A DNA stretch of 64,000 bases from contig JAUWWQ010000004.1 of assembly GCA_030616775.1 (NCBI GenBank), positions 62,001 to 126,000 of the forward strand. The letters are read 5' to 3'. The notes beneath the pieces were generated by a model. It did not search any database and was not told the origin of the DNA. It worked only from the letters and a program-made list of their open reading frames with translations. The first letter of the stretch is position 1, and each line of letters opens with the position of its first letter. The stretch is from Planctomycetota bacterium. Lineage in GTDB: Bacteria; Planctomycetota; Phycisphaerae; UBA1845. Below are positions 17,779-26,516 of the stretch, one piece after another. Position numbers and translations under genes: made by a program.

Positions 17779-17807
17779 TTGACTTCTTGATCCTTCGACC
17801 TTTAACT
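17779..17807 (+). promoter_or_regulatory. Possible promoter of the GH20-symporter pair
   Basis: TTGACT (17779-17784), a 17-base spacer and TTAACT (17802-17807) precede the ATG at 17818. The -35 box is good and the -10 box is weak (three of six), and the leader would be very short. Confidence 0.3.
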
Positions 17808-17817
17808 AGCAACCATC

Positions 17818-19779
17818 ATGCCGAATCCCTGGGCAGCCACTTCCGCGAGCTTGCTCCCCATACCGAAAGAGATCCATGAGTTGCCCGGTGTCTGCGACAT
17901 CACGCCCGACAGCCCGCTGGTCCTCCGGACCGATGATCGACGCATAGAACGAGCCGCCCGTCAGTGGCGGTCCAAGCTCTGCGAGTGGCTGCCTTTGCGT
18001 CGCGCGAGGTCGCCGCGTGATCTGAAGCCCGCCGGCGACGACGCTCGGTCGCCCACCATTCGGATTGCAGTTGACCGCCACCGTATTGAGCACCGAGACG
18101 GCTACCGGCTTAGCGTCCAGCCGGAAGGAATCGAGTTGGTGGGCGGTTCCGCGGCGGGCTGCTTCCACGGTTTGCAGACGCTTACTCAGTTGTCGATTGC
18201 GGACCGTGGGCTGTCGGTTGATTCCTTGGAGCCTCCAATCCGCAATCCCTCGGCGTTGCCCTGCTGCACCGTCGTCGATTGGCCGGACTTTGAGACACGT
18301 GGCTTGCTTCATGACGTCTCCCGTGGCAAAGTCCCCACGCTGGACACGCTCAAACACCTCGCCGATCGCCTCACGGCCCTTAAAGTCAACCAGCTCCAGC
18401 TCTACATAGAACACACGTTCGTGTTCTCATTCGATCCTGAGATTTGTGATCCGGATAACGGGTTGACGCCGGACGAGGTGCGCGAGCTTGACGTATACTG
18501 CCGCGAGCGGTTCATCGACCTGGTACCGGCGCTGGCCACCTTCGGGCATATGGGGCGCATCCTCTCAATGCCAAAGTATCGTCACCTTGCTGAGGTGGAG
18601 ACGACGAAATCCTGGGACCGTATGTCCTGGCCGGAGCGCACCCGCGGCCTTACACTCGACTGTATGAATCCGGAAGCACACCGCCTGATTGAGCGAATGT
18701 GGTCGGATGTGCTGGACGCTTTCTCCTCCCCTGTCGTCAATATCTGTGGCGACGAACCAAGGGATCTCGGCGAGGGTAAGAACCGCCGGCGCTTCGCATC
18801 AGGTGGGAAAGGTGAAGCCTACATCGAGCATATCCGTCGCTCCCATGACATTTGTGCGAGGAGAGGAAGGCAAACACAGTTTTGGAGCGACGTCGTCAGA
18901 GAGTATCCCCACCTGTTGCATTGGCTGCCACGCGATTCGACCGTGCTCCACTGGGGTTACAACGATGGAGCCGATTACGAAAGTACGGCCACTTTTGTCG
19001 CAGCCGGCTTGAATACATTTGTCTGCCCCGGCACATCCGGCTGGAAGCGGATCATCAACGCAATGGACCTGGCTGAACGCAACATCAGCAGTTTCGCGGC
19101 TGCGGGTCGAAAGCACGGCGCCACCGGCCTTCTCAACACCGACTGGGGCGACCACGGTCATTTCAACATGCTGGCATGCTCTCTGCACGGGATCGCACTT
19201 GGAGCGACGCTGGGCTGGTCGGCGGATCATCCTATAGGTGATGACTTCGACCGCAGATTCGCGCGCGTCGTGCTCGGTGTGGATGATGTCGGCGGCGTTC
19301 GTTTGCTGCGGAATGCGTCACAGATAGCTGATCGTTGCGAGACATGGCGTTTGCTGTGGATGCCGTTGCGCGCCGCGTGTCACGATCCCTCCCTACCTGG
19401 TGAGGATGAAGCGAGAGAAGCCCAACACGCCGCGCACGAACTTCGGCGTTGGTGCCAACGCGCCGCTTCAACACCGGCAGTTGACCACCGGGATCTTTCG
19501 GAGCTTGCCGTCGCTGGCCGGTTCACGGAATTGTTCGCCAAGAAGGTTGCCTTCGCACGCTTGCTGGAAAACGCTTGGAGCAACGGCCCCGGGGCCTTCG
19601 AAGCCAGGAGCACCTGGGCCAACGAGCTGACGGAGGCTGGCTGCACCTACGCCGACTGCTGGGGTGCCCGCAACAAACTCTCGGGCCTCGACGATGTGCG
19701 CGGTGCTCTATTAGCGGCTGCAGAGTACGTTCGCGGGCTAAAGCCTACGGCTCGTTCGGATGCAGCCGACTTTCCTTAG
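17818..19779 (+). CDS. Glycoside hydrolase family 20 (beta-N-acetylhexosaminidase-like)
   Basis: 653 residues. The N-terminal 160 residues form the GH20b-like domain (LLPIPKEIHELPG to GGSAAGCFHGLQTLTQL). The catalytic barrel starts at WPDFETRGLLHDVSRGKVP. The catalytic acid pair is Asp312-Glu313 in NICGDEP, where most family members have GGDE. The aromatic binding-site residues (HWGYND, NTDWGDHGHFN) fit GH20 of the type that cuts terminal GlcNAc or GalNAc. No signal peptide is seen, so it probably works on imported disaccharides or glycans. A symporter gene follows 56 bases later on the same strand, and a deacetylase lies divergently upstream, which suggests amino-sugar use. The family assignment is secure; the exact substrate is not. 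Confidence 0.9.
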   Translation: MPNPWAATSASLLPIPKEIHELPGVCDITPDSPLVLRTDDRRIERAARQWRSKLCEWLPLRRARSPRDLKPAGDDARSPTIRIAVDRHRIEHRDGYRLSVQPEGIELVGGSAAGCFHGLQTLTQLSIADRGLSVDSLEPPIRNPSALPCCTVVDWPDFETRGLLHDVSRGKVPTLDTLKHLADRLTALKVNQLQLYIEHTFVFSFDPEICDPDNGLTPDEVRELDVYCRERFIDLVPALATFGHMGRILSMPKYRHLAEVETTKSWDRMSWPERTRGLTLDCMNPEAHRLIERMWSDVLDAFSSPVVNICGDEPRDLGEGKNRRRFASGGKGEAYIEHIRRSHDICARRGRQTQFWSDVVREYPHLLHWLPRDSTVLHWGYNDGADYESTATFVAAGLNTFVCPGTSGWKRIINAMDLAERNISSFAAAGRKHGATGLLNTDWGDHGHFNMLACSLHGIALGATLGWSADHPIGDDFDRRFARVVLGVDDVGGVRLLRNASQIADRCETWRLLWMPLRAACHDPSLPGEDEAREAQHAAHELRRWCQRAASTPAVDHRDLSELAVAGRFTELFAKKVAFARLLENAWSNGPGAFEARSTWANELTEAGCTYADCWGARNKLSGLDDVRGALLAAAEYVRGLKPTARSDAADFP

Positions 19780-19835
19780 CAGTCTAACGGCATCCTAAGT
19801 ACTTTCTGACGCGCACCCGCTGCAAGGACTCTGCG

Positions 19836-21347
19836 ATGGCTTTGGGCTGGCTCGATATTGCGGTGGTTGGAGCATACTTCGTCGCCATTGTGGCGGTGGG
19901 GATATGGTTCGGGCGCCGCGAGCGCAGCACCTACGATTATTTCCTCGGCGCCAAGCAGCAGCATTGGCTGGTCGTGGGATTGTCCATCATCGCCACTGAG
20001 GTCAGCGCCCTTACGTTCATCAATGTGCCGGCCGACTCGTTCCAAGGCGATTGGACCTATCTCCAGATGTATGCCGGCGCGTTTCTTGGCCGCGTCTTGA
20101 TCGTCTTGCTGCTGCTGCCGGCGTTCTACGGCAGCGCGGTGACAACGGTTTACGAGTACCTCGGCCAGCGCTTCGGACCCTGGACACGCACCACCGCGTC
20201 GTTGATGTTCTTCGCATCGCGCATCATCGGCAGCGGTATACGGCTTTTGGCAGCGTCACTGGCGATTACAGTCGTTTTCGGCTGGCGGTTGGAATGGGTC
20301 GTGCTTGGTGCGGCTGCGGTTGCCATCGCCTACACGACCTTCGGCGGCATCAAGGCCATCATCTGGACCGATGCACTCCAAGCCGTCATTTTCCTAGGTG
20401 GCGGTGTAGCGGTCCTTGTGTTCCTGTTTCTTTCCATTCCTGGAACCTGTCTGGAGGATCTATCAACCGCGTACAGAGCGGGTAAGCTGCACACGTTCAC
20501 GTGGGGTCGTGATCTGAATAACGAAAAGCTGTTCTGGGTCTTGCTGATTTCCTCGACTGTGCAGAACTTGGCTGCATTGGGTGTCGATCAGGACCTTACC
20601 CAGAGAATGCTGACTTGTCCGGATCTGCGGCGTGGTCAGCGTTCCCTGATGTTCAACGCCGTTATGGGCCTACCCATCGTGTGCCTATTTCTTCTGATCG
20701 GTACGTTGATCTCGGTTTACTACAGGACGCAGCCGTCCCTCTCTCTACCATTGCATGTCCTGGAGCATAGTGACCGCGTGTTTCCCCACTTCATCGCACA
20801 CGCTCTTCCCTCGGGCTACGGCCTGAAGGGTTTACTGATCGCCGGCATTTTCGCAGCTTCGATGTCGAGTCTCGATTCCGCGCTCGGCGCGCTGTCATCC
20901 ACGGCGGTGACGGATTTCTATCGACCGTTCATGGCGTGGCGTAACCGTCATGCGAAAACGAGATCCGCGCAGACTGAAGCCGGCGCTATGAAAGAGCTAC
21001 GCCTCGCTCGGGTCTTCACTTTCTTGTTCGGTCTGCTCCTGGCTCTGGTGGCGTTGTCGTTTGCCGGTCACGATCGCCTTTTGTGGGAAGTGTTCAAATG
21101 GGTCGGCCTGATCTTCGGAGCCATGCTCGGTGTATTCCTGCTGGGCGTGACCACTAGGACCCACGGGCACGACCGCGTAAATACCACCGCAATGTTGTCG
21201 TCGGTGGTGATCCTTGTGGCGATCAAGTTTTACCAGGAGCACACGAGTACCGTTTACATTGCCTGGCCGTGGTGGATCGTGATCGGTACGGCGTGGACCT
21301 ATGGAATCGCAGCGTGCTTCTCGGGTAGACATGGAAGGCGACGCTGA
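19836..21347 (+). CDS. Sodium:solute symporter (SSS family)
   Basis: 503 residues with about 13 hydrophobic segments. It begins LDIAVVGAYFVAIVAVGIW, followed by RSTYDYFLGAKQQHWLVVG and SIIATEVSALTFINVPAD, the typical SSS start with the sodium-site helix. TTFGGIKAIIWTDALQA is the family signature in helix 5, and GIFAASMSSLDSALGALSS is the conserved helix-8 region carrying the sodium-binding Ser/Thr residues. It follows the GH20 gene closely and probably imports the sugar or oligosaccharide that enzyme acts on. Sialic acid, glucose and N-acetyl-sugar transporters all belong to this family, so the cargo cannot be fixed from sequence. Confidence 0.92.
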   Translation: MALGWLDIAVVGAYFVAIVAVGIWFGRRERSTYDYFLGAKQQHWLVVGLSIIATEVSALTFINVPADSFQGDWTYLQMYAGAFLGRVLIVLLLLPAFYGSAVTTVYEYLGQRFGPWTRTTASLMFFASRIIGSGIRLLAASLAITVVFGWRLEWVVLGAAAVAIAYTTFGGIKAIIWTDALQAVIFLGGGVAVLVFLFLSIPGTCLEDLSTAYRAGKLHTFTWGRDLNNEKLFWVLLISSTVQNLAALGVDQDLTQRMLTCPDLRRGQRSLMFNAVMGLPIVCLFLLIGTLISVYYRTQPSLSLPLHVLEHSDRVFPHFIAHALPSGYGLKGLLIAGIFAASMSSLDSALGALSSTAVTDFYRPFMAWRNRHAKTRSAQTEAGAMKELRLARVFTFLFGLLLALVALSFAGHDRLLWEVFKWVGLIFGAMLGVFLLGVTTRTHGHDRVNTTAMLSSVVILVAIKFYQEHTSTVYIAWPWWIVIGTAWTYGIAACFSGRHGRRR

Positions 21348-21386
21348 CGGCAACGTCGATTGTCGACTCACGTGGTGTCTGTGAGA

Positions 21387-21419
21387 CTCAGGAGGCGATC
21401 GGCGGGGCAGCCTCCTGAG
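21387..21419. terminator. Hairpin between convergent genes
   Basis: CTCAGGAGGC (21387-21396) and GCCTCCTGAG (21410-21419) are perfect ten-base arms with a 13-base loop. It lies between the symporter stop and the acylphosphatase stop, so it may end transcription from both sides. No T-tract. Confidence 0.55.
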
Positions 21420-21427
21420 CGGAGTTG

Positions 21428-21727
21428 TCAAAACGCTATGCCAAAGGAGCTAAACTCGCCTGTGGCGGTCGTGTTGCTGACGTTGGCTTCCCTGATGTAG
21501 CCGTGCAATGCGTCTTGGATGGCGCCTTGGAAACGATCTAGTTCGGCCTCGGTCCCTTCGACTACCACCTCGACCCGACCATCACGGAGGTTGCGAACGA
21601 GTCCTGTGACCTGAAAACGCGAGGCAATCGCTTCGGTTGTGAAGCGGAAGCCAACACCTTGGACGCGCCCCGAAAAGTACACCCTGCGGCGAATGGGTAC
21701 CGGCTTGTTCTGGGATACCGATTCCAT
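21428..21727 (-). CDS. acyP: Acylphosphatase
   Basis: 99 residues, the usual length. VYFSGRVQGVGFR holds the phosphate-binding loop and the catalytic Arg (residue 28), and VRNLRDGRVEV holds the catalytic Asn (residue 46). These two residues define the family. It hydrolyses acyl phosphates such as acetyl phosphate or carbamoyl phosphate in the cytoplasm. It lies six bases downstream of the RsbW-like gene on the same strand, so it is probably co-transcribed, although no functional link is known. Confidence 0.95.
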   Translation of the reverse strand: MESVSQNKPVPIRRRVYFSGRVQGVGFRFTTEAIASRFQVTGLVRNLRDGRVEVVVEGTEAELDRFQGAIQDALHGYIREANVSNTTATGEFSSFGIAF

Positions 21728-21733
21728 GGTCGC

Positions 21734-22162
21734 TTATTGTCGTCGCTTCATCAGGTAAATCTCGCGACCGTGATCGCGAAAGACCACTTCGTCCATATAC
21801 GCGCGCACTAGCATGATACCGCGCCCGTCGGGCAGCGGGAGCCGATCAGGCGTGGTGGGGTCGGGGATGTCCTCCGGGATGAAACCGGGACCTTCGTCGC
21901 GGACGATGATAACAACCTTCTCAGGCGTTACGGCATACCGGACGGTCACTTGCTTGGTGGGATCGCACTTGTTCCCGTGCTTCACAGCGTTGCACAGCGC
22001 TTCTTCCAGGGCCAGCTTGACGGCAAACTGGGCGTCTTCGCAGAATCGGCAACGCTGCAATTCTTGAAAAATGGCTTTCTTGGGGATTTCGGTTTCCTGC
22101 GGGTCGCTCTTTATCACGCAGACGCGAAAAGTTGCCTCGTTGTCAGGATCAACCTCGGTCAT
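21734..22162 (-). CDS. RsbW/SpoIIAB-like serine kinase (anti-sigma or switch-protein kinase)
   Basis: 142 residues from ATG at 22162; a GTG eight codons earlier (22186) is also possible. The HATPase_c_2 fold is clear: the N box is LEEALCNAVKHGN, the G1 box DEGPGFIPED and the G2 box GRGIMLVRAYMDEV. Proteins of this family bind ATP and phosphorylate a STAS-domain antagonist. The STAS gene is just upstream on the same strand (70 bases between), so the two form a partner-switching pair. No phosphatase (RsbU type) or cognate sigma factor adjoins them. The target may be a sigma factor elsewhere or some other regulator. Confidence 0.88.
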   Translation of the reverse strand: MTEVDPDNEATFRVCVIKSDPQETEIPKKAIFQELQRCRFCEDAQFAVKLALEEALCNAVKHGNKCDPTKQVTVRYAVTPEKVVIIVRDEGPGFIPEDIPDPTTPDRLPLPDGRGIMLVRAYMDEVVFRDHGREIYLMKRRQ

Positions 22163-22231
22163 GCTCTCAACACCACGACTGGCCACGTACCCTACTGGCT
22201 TCGAGCATACCGGCCAGGCGCAGTCACGTAA

Positions 22232-22588
22232 TCAGAAGGTCCTGAGCGCTTGCTCTGCCGTGTCGTAGATGTCGAAAATCTCGTAAAGCCGGGTAATCTT
22301 AAACACCTCGTAAATCTGCGGGGCGATGTCGGAGAGCTTGAGGGTGCCCGCTTGCTCGGCGACCTGCTTGTTCAGTGTGATCAACACTCCGAGGGCCGCA
22401 CTGGACAGATGCTCCACGCTCTTGAAGCTGAGGAGGAGCTTAATCCCGTCCGTATTGGCCACCAGCTTGGATAGCTGGTCACGGATCTCTGCGATGCAGA
22501 GCTCGTCAAGGATCTTGCGGTCTGCGAGCTCCACGACGCTCACCCCGCTGCGGTTCGTTACCGTTAGGTGAGATCGTTCTTCAGCCAT
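22232..22588 (-). CDS. STAS-domain anti-anti-sigma factor (RsbV/SpoIIAA-like)
   Basis: 118 residues. The STAS fold is seen in VVELADRKILDELCIAEIRDQ cut to its parts: ILDELC (the loop) and LLLSFKSVEHLSSAALGVLI, where SVEHLSSAALG carries the conserved phosphorylatable serine. The sequence has the family's usual length. The unphosphorylated form would bind the RsbW-like kinase encoded downstream and free its partner; phosphorylation would reverse this. It is the first gene of a likely three-gene operon with the kinase and acylphosphatase. Confidence 0.9.
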   Translation of the reverse strand: MAEERSHLTVTNRSGVSVVELADRKILDELCIAEIRDQLSKLVANTDGIKLLLSFKSVEHLSSAALGVLITLNKQVAEQAGTLKLSDIAPQIYEVFKITRLYEIFDIYDTAEQALRTF

Positions 22589-22825
22589 GGCGGCCCTGCT
22601 CCCATCTGTAAAGCTTGAAATCCACGAAGTTTATCCTAAAGTCTAAAGGCGCGGGGCCCTCTGTCAAGCAACGGACGGCTGGTGGGGGGCGGCTGATTTG
22701 GCGCAGGATAGCTAAAGTGCGCCGGCAACGATACCGTCATGGAAATTGCACGGCGTGGCGCGCCGCGTGCAGACGGCTTTTGGGGCGGCATTGCTGGCGC
22801 CGAGGTGCTCCCAGCGGGACCTACG

Positions 22826-23719
22826 ATGCGATTTGGATTCTGGACCTGTGTTGTGGCTGTAGTGTGCCTTCTGGGTGGGGCGGACCCAGCGTTCGCTTGG
22901 GGCCCGGCGACACACATCGGCCTTGCGGCTTCCGTGCTGGAGCGTTTGCCCCTCTTGCCGGCTGCCGTAGCCGCGGTGTTGGCCCGGCACGGGATCGCCT
23001 ATCTCTACGGCAACATCGCCGCGGACATGGTGTTTGCCAAGCGTTTAAGTCAGGTGAAGCAGTTCTGCCACCATTGGTCGACGGCGTTCCGGCTGCTGGA
23101 TGCCGCCGGTGATGACCGGGCCAGGGCTTTTGCATACGGGTATCTATCGCATCTCGCCGCGGACACCGTGGCCCACGGTAAGTATGTGCCTCGTCAGATC
23201 GTGCTCAGCGAGTGCTCGATCAGATTCGGCCATTTCTTCTGGGAGCTGCGCGCCGACGCCACAGAGAGCGATCTGAACTGGCGGTTACTCGAGCACGTGC
23301 TCCAAGACGATCACGGCTATCACCACGAGGCGTTGGAGAACCACTTTAGCGGCACGCTCCTGCCCTACGACGTGAACCGCCTGCTATTTGACGGTATGAA
23401 TGCCCTCACCGTCCATACGAGGTTCCGCCGTACCGTGAACGTCTGGAACCGTAGCTCGCGCCGGAGTCTTTCACATGAGCTCATGAACGGGTACCGGGCC
23501 GAATCGCTTGACCGGATTCACTCGATTCTCGCTCAACAGGCTTGCTCTCCGCTGCTGCATGAAGACCCGAACGGAACATCGGCGTTGATGCACCTGCGTG
23601 TGCGCCGGCGCGAGGTTCGTCGACGGAAACGGCACGGATTGCCCGTTGAGCGTCGGCTGCTGGAGGCATCACGAGCCCTGGCGCCAAGTCCGGTGAACAG
23701 CTCATCACTCTCACCTTGA
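22826..23719 (+). CDS. Exported zinc-dependent phospholipase C-like protein (PF00882)
   Basis: 297 residues from ATG at 22826, chosen because a signal peptide follows at once (FWTCVVAVVCLLGG, cleavage after AFA). An in-frame ATG 29 codons upstream gives an unlikely leader. The mature protein would start with Trp25, then GPATHIGLA. In Bacillus PC-PLC the N-terminal Trp of the mature enzyme is a zinc ligand, so this fit is telling. GNIAADMVF and YGYLSHLAADTVAHGKY contain the further His and Asp ligands of the family. The C-terminal 100 residues are basic and unmatched. The enzyme would cleave phospholipid head groups or another phosphoester outside the cytoplasm. It lies divergently from the STAS gene. 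Confidence 0.8.
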   Translation: MRFGFWTCVVAVVCLLGGADPAFAWGPATHIGLAASVLERLPLLPAAVAAVLARHGIAYLYGNIAADMVFAKRLSQVKQFCHHWSTAFRLLDAAGDDRARAFAYGYLSHLAADTVAHGKYVPRQIVLSECSIRFGHFFWELRADATESDLNWRLLEHVLQDDHGYHHEALENHFSGTLLPYDVNRLLFDGMNALTVHTRFRRTVNVWNRSSRRSLSHELMNGYRAESLDRIHSILAQQACSPLLHEDPNGTSALMHLRVRRREVRRRKRHGLPVERRLLEASRALAPSPVNSSSLSP

Positions 23720-23736
23720 CATCAGCCTCACTCATG

Positions 23737-23765
23737 TTGCGAAAGGCTGGGCCCGACCCTAAGAT
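23737..23765 (+). promoter_or_regulatory. Possible metK promoter
   Basis: TTGCGA (23737-23742), a 17-base spacer and TAAGAT (23760-23765), each with four of six consensus bases, lie about 50 bases upstream of the metK start. There is no room for a SAM riboswitch between this site and the start codon. Confidence 0.4.
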
Positions 23766-23816
23766 GCCTGCATACTCGGTGGATATAGGCTCACCCGGTC
23801 GATGAGGAGGCTAACC

Positions 23817-25058
23817 GTGCCGCAAACTGATTTGGCATCACCGCATTTGTTCACGTCGGAGTCGGTCTCGATGGGCCATCCGGACAAAATCGCGGATCAG
23901 ATATCCGATGCCCTGCTGGACAGCCTCCTTGAACATGATCCACAGGTGCGGGCGGCGATCGAAACCCTGGTGACCACCGATTTGGTGGTGGTGGCCGGCG
24001 AGGTGACGGTGCACAACGATGCCGCCAACGCCGCCCTAGACCGGGCTGAGGACACGGTTCGCGACACCATCCGCAAGATCGGCTATGACGAGCCTGCTGC
24101 CGGCTTCGACCATCGCAGTTGCAAGGTCCAACTCGAATTGCACCCCCAGTCGCCGGACATTAGCCAGGGGGTTACTGAAGGCCAAGGCCTGCACGCCGAG
24201 CAGGGCGCCGGTGATCAGGGGATGATGTTCGGGTTTGCCTGCAATGAGACCAAATCGCTCATGCCGCTGCCGATCCAGCTTGCTCATCGCTTGGTCGAGC
24301 AGTTAGCAGAGCTGCGTATATCCGGTCGGATCGGTTGGCTGCGACCCGATGCAAAGTCGCAGGTCACGGTCGCCTACGACGGCGGCGCACCGGTCAACCT
24401 GCACACGGTGGTGATATCAACTCAGCACACCCTGGAGGTCGCGGATCCCAAGACCGACCAGATGACCGGCGAAGCCCAGGACCGGATTCGCAACGAGGTC
24501 ATCCGAACCGTCGTAGAGCGCGAATGCCCGCAGATGTGGTCCGACGACATCATCCTGCACGTCAATCCCACCGGCAGATTCGTCGTCGGCGGGCCCCAGG
24601 GCGACACGGGGGTTACCGGTCGGAAGACCATCGTCGATACCTACGGTGGTCGAGGCCGCCACGGTGGCGGCGCCTTCTCTGGAAAAGATCCGACCAAGGT
24701 CGATCGGTCGGCTTCCTACATGGCCCGCCACATCGCCAAGAACATTGTCGCGGCTGGATTGGCTGCCCAATGCGAGGTCCAGCTTGCCTATGCCATCGGC
24801 GTGGCAGACCCGGTAAGCGTCAACGTTGATGCCTTCGGCACCAGTGAGCTTTCACCGAACCATCTAGCCGGCATCATCCGTGAGCTATTTCCGCTCACGC
24901 CGGCTGGGATCATTCGATACCTCGACCTTCGTAAACCCATCTATTTCGAGACCGCCCGACATGGCCACTTCGGACGGGACGGCCAAGGATTCACCTGGGA
25001 AAAAACCCACCGCGTGGCCGACCTGCGCACCGCCGCCGCCGTTGCCCAGACTGTGTAG
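23817..25058 (+). CDS. metK: S-adenosylmethionine synthase
   Basis: 413 residues from GTG at 23817, which has GAGGAGG six bases upstream; the ATG at 23802 lies before that site. [21 protein letters not shown] cut short reads [19 protein letters not shown], the ATP-binding N-terminal region. [12 protein letters not shown] is the family signature 1, and [19 protein letters not shown]-like sequence ([16 protein letters not shown]) is signature 2 with its P-loop-like segment. The enzyme makes SAM from methionine and ATP in the cytoplasm and serves the methyltransferases of the cell, including perhaps the one at 15.7 kb. It is slightly longer than the E. coli enzyme (384). It stands alone here. 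Confidence 0.97.
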   Translation: MPQTDLASPHLFTSESVSMGHPDKIADQISDALLDSLLEHDPQVRAAIETLVTTDLVVVAGEVTVHNDAANAALDRAEDTVRDTIRKIGYDEPAAGFDHRSCKVQLELHPQSPDISQGVTEGQGLHAEQGAGDQGMMFGFACNETKSLMPLPIQLAHRLVEQLAELRISGRIGWLRPDAKSQVTVAYDGGAPVNLHTVVISTQHTLEVADPKTDQMTGEAQDRIRNEVIRTVVERECPQMWSDDIILHVNPTGRFVVGGPQGDTGVTGRKTIVDTYGGRGRHGGGAFSGKDPTKVDRSASYMARHIAKNIVAAGLAAQCEVQLAYAIGVADPVSVNVDAFGTSELSPNHLAGIIRELFPLTPAGIIRYLDLRKPIYFETARHGHFGRDGQGFTWEKTHRVADLRTAAAVAQTV

Positions 25059-25501
25059 TCCCGCCCAGATCCGCAGGTGAAACTCGTCCCCACAAAGCCG
25101 GGAGCATGCGCGGACTCTCGGAGAGGTGGCCTCGGCGGGCGGGTCAGTGACCCCGCGGAACACAAGCCCCCGACAATACACTCATTCATTCCACCCCACT
25201 GAGACGGCAAGAGACGGGTGACTGTCCCGTGCTCTCGGGATGCGCACCGCTTCAACACCCGCAAGGGCGTTGAATCGGCGATTACCTTCGACGGTTATCG
25301 GACAGACCTGTTGTTCTGCTGACTCTGCTGTTGCCGGATTGGGGCGATTCCGGGCGGGTGTCAGGCTTCTGTTGAACTGATCGTGAATGGGAGGTCGCCG
25401 GGCCAACGAGCGGCACGCCAAGCTTGCCAGTTGCCCGACCCAGCTACGACAATAAGCAGCACCTTTCCTCCTACGAATCGTGGGCATAGCGGGAGAAATG
25501 T
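25059..25501. other. Gene-free stretch of about 440 bases
   Basis: No frame has a start site or domain worth naming. An inverted repeat (GAGACGGG around 25201 and CCCGTGCTC around 25227) is weak. Confidence 0.4.
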
Positions 25502-25711
25502 ATGAGCACTGATACTCCGGAGGCGGAAACCCAGTCGCGTGATCTCAGGTCGGCGACAGACGCGATCCTCCAACGCATCGGCCCCTACAAGATCCTCGAA
25601 ACCCTTGGCGAGGGCGGGTTCGTCGTCACGAGGATGTACGCCACCGGCAGCCGTGTCCCACCAAACGTCAGGTTGCACGCCTACGGAGCAGGCCAACGCT
25701 GCCGAGGATGA
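25502..25711 (+). pseudogene. Truncated Ser/Thr protein kinase, N-terminal remnant
   Basis: 69 codons with GGGAG upstream of the ATG. The first 40 residues are the usual start of planctomycete kinases: an acidic leader, then RIGPYKILETLGEGGF, which is the first strand and most of the glycine-rich ATP loop. Homology stops after GEGGF (about base 25622), where a kinase would continue G-x-V-Y. The rest of the frame is unrelated, and it overlaps the end of the convergent PEP-CTERM gene. The matching C-terminal TPR part of such a kinase lies at 28872-29294. Not a functional kinase. Confidence 0.75.
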
Positions 25712-26516
25712 GTAGCCCCAGCGTCGTCGGCTCAGGGATGACGGACAAGCCGGCAAAACCGGCCCCAGTGATTACCGTGTCGTCGAACAAGCCGATCTGC
25801 GTGTGGTCGCCGCTGTACGGATTGAAGGAGTACAGCTCGTTCGAGCCCGGCGTAAGGGCGTGTAGACCGGCCGTGGAGAAATAGCCGGTATCACCACCAG
25901 CAAGGACCATGCCGCCAATGCTCCCAATAATCGGGGCCATATCCTCGATATGGCCTATCTGGGCCGTGACGGGGTCAATGGTAAGCAGCGTCCCGGTTGT
26001 GCTGTCCAACCCCACCAACAACCCGTCGTCGCGCCACCCAAGTCCGGCTATGTCGTGGCGGCCACTCAAGGTGTTAGTCGGCGTGGCTTGGCCGGTGTCC
26101 AGATCAAGCGTGAAGAGCACCGATGTGGTGACACCTCCGTTGACACCGTAGGCAGTCCCATCAGGAGCAAAAGCCAGACCCCCTTCATAAATATAGATGC
26201 CCAGCTCCCCGATCGGGTATGCAGTCACGTCGTCCAGTGTGGGCGAGATCACGAAACGGTACAGCGCCGCATCGGCTCCGGTGGTTAGGCCATACAGCAC
26301 GCCATCATAGGGATTGAACTCGAGCGCACCCAGGTCCGTAAGGCCGGTCGGGCCGATGAGATCCAGCGCCGCGTCGGTAGTTGAGACGCCGTAGAGCTCT
26401 CCCGTGTTCTCCTCGATAGCCACAAGCTGGGCCTGAGCAGCCGGAACAACCACGCAGAGCGTCAGCGCGAACAGAATAGTACGATGCTGCCTCAGGATCT
26501 GCTGGAGATGCATCAT
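25668..26516 (-). CDS. PEP-CTERM exported protein
   Basis: 282 residues. Signal peptide (TILFALTLCVVVPAAQAQ, cleavage near AQA). The body has repeating units of about 45 residues with the pattern LYGV/LYGL and strands typical of a beta-propeller (ELYGVSTTDAALDLI, VLYGLTTGADAALYRF, TAYGVNGGVTTSVLF, LVGLDSTTGTLLTID). The C-terminus is VIPEPTTLGLLILGSVGLLR cut here, followed by RR: a PEP-CTERM signal (TIGR02595) recognised by exosortase. No exosortase gene is in the window. This gene lies inside the broken kinase locus on the opposite strand and overlaps the kinase remnant, so it probably arrived with, or after, the event that broke the kinase gene. Confidence 0.88.
   Translation of the reverse strand: MMHLQQILRQHRTILFALTLCVVVPAAQAQLVAIEENTGELYGVSTTDAALDLIGPTGLTDLGALEFNPYDGVLYGLTTGADAALYRFVISPTLDDVTAYPIGELGIYIYEGGLAFAPDGTAYGVNGGVTTSVLFTLDLDTGQATPTNTLSGRHDIAGLGWRDDGLLVGLDSTTGTLLTIDPVTAQIGHIEDMAPIIGSIGGMVLAGGDTGYFSTAGLHALTPGSNELYSFNPYSGDHTQIGLFDDTVITGAGFAGLSVIPEPTTLGLLILGSVGLLRRRAT

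Noticed and set aside
23720-23816. SAM riboswitch before metK
   Set aside because: Under 100 bases with a promoter-like pair inside; no kink-turn or pairing pattern of a known SAM riboswitch.
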